Assembly (NCBI GenBank): GCA_050485645.1
Contig: JBJHBT010000019.1
Span: 8,060 to 72,059, forward strand
Reading direction: 5' to 3'
Source of the DNA: JBJHBP01 sp050485645
GTDB lineage: Bacteria > Pseudomonadota > Gammaproteobacteria > Steroidobacterales > Rariloculaceae
Length of the DNA stretch: 64,000 nt
The notes below the pieces were generated by a model, which saw nothing but the letters and a program-made list of their open reading frames with translations, had not been told where the DNA came from and did not search any database. A program made the translations under genes and the position numbers. Shown here piece by piece: positions 63,987-64,000 of the stretch. How positions within the stretch are numbered: the stretch's first letter is position 1; every line of letters begins with the position of its first letter.

Positions 63987-64000
63987 CCCGCAACCCCGCC

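Overview
The window (about 64 kb, GC-rich) looks like a chromosomal stretch of a gammaproteobacterium. The purL, DUF1820, glnK-amtB and apt genes, the NAD-linked formate dehydrogenase, the ExbBD/TonB genes and the type VI secretion-type FHA protein all fit that reading; a closer placement would be a guess. No tRNA, rRNA, insertion sequence, integrase or CRISPR array was recognised.

Layout. 1-2456: 5' part of a TonB-dependent receptor, divergent from a LuxR-type regulator. 2478-8638: fdsGBA-fdsD-fdhD, a soluble molybdenum NAD-formate dehydrogenase operon. 8787-12454: a small unknown protein, HMG-CoA synthase, a membrane protein and a VapBC toxin-antitoxin pair. 12582-26031: eleven closely packed minus-strand genes that combine the lower mevalonate pathway (decarboxylase, phosphomevalonate kinase, a fused HMG-CoA reductase-mevalonate kinase, IPP isomerase) with squalene synthase and hopanoid genes (hpnG, hpnN, hpnA, hpnH, hpnB, hpnM). 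Farnesyl diphosphate synthase (26078-26986) diverges from them. Acetoacetyl-CoA thiolase and squalene-hopene cyclase are not in the window. 27035-35933: apt, a sulfotransferase, an M2-type dipeptidase lipoprotein, a cell-envelope sugar group (two glycosyltransferases and a methyltransferase), a DksA-type zinc protein, a MerC-like protein and an SDR. 36070-38409: torF-like porin, glnK and amtB, preceded by a good sigma-54 promoter and NtrC-like sites.

38649-45085: a 2Fe-2S ferredoxin, then five translationally coupled plus-strand genes (DUF2064 nucleotidyl/glycosyl transferase, VTT membrane protein, pyridine nucleotide-disulfide oxidoreductase, GT2, radical SAM) resembling the accessory part of arsenosugar-type clusters, facing an inositol-monophosphatase-like gene. 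45155-55122: an apparent envelope machine of ExbB, two ExbD paralogues (one without the channel aspartate), a TonB/AgmX-like protein, two large TPR proteins and two small exported proteins, preceded by a TlpA-like thioredoxin. 55568-59828: DUF1820 and purL. 60059-63706: an FHA protein of the T6SS type, facing a PP2C phosphatase and a Ser/Thr kinase that carries four C-terminal zinc ribbons. The last ~60 bases contain long C runs that look like poor-quality contig-end sequence.

The strongest candidates for something unusual are the mevalonate-hopanoid super-operon with its HMGR-MVK fusion, the ExbBDD/TonB/TPR machine, the five-gene radical SAM cluster, and the zinc-ribbon kinase.
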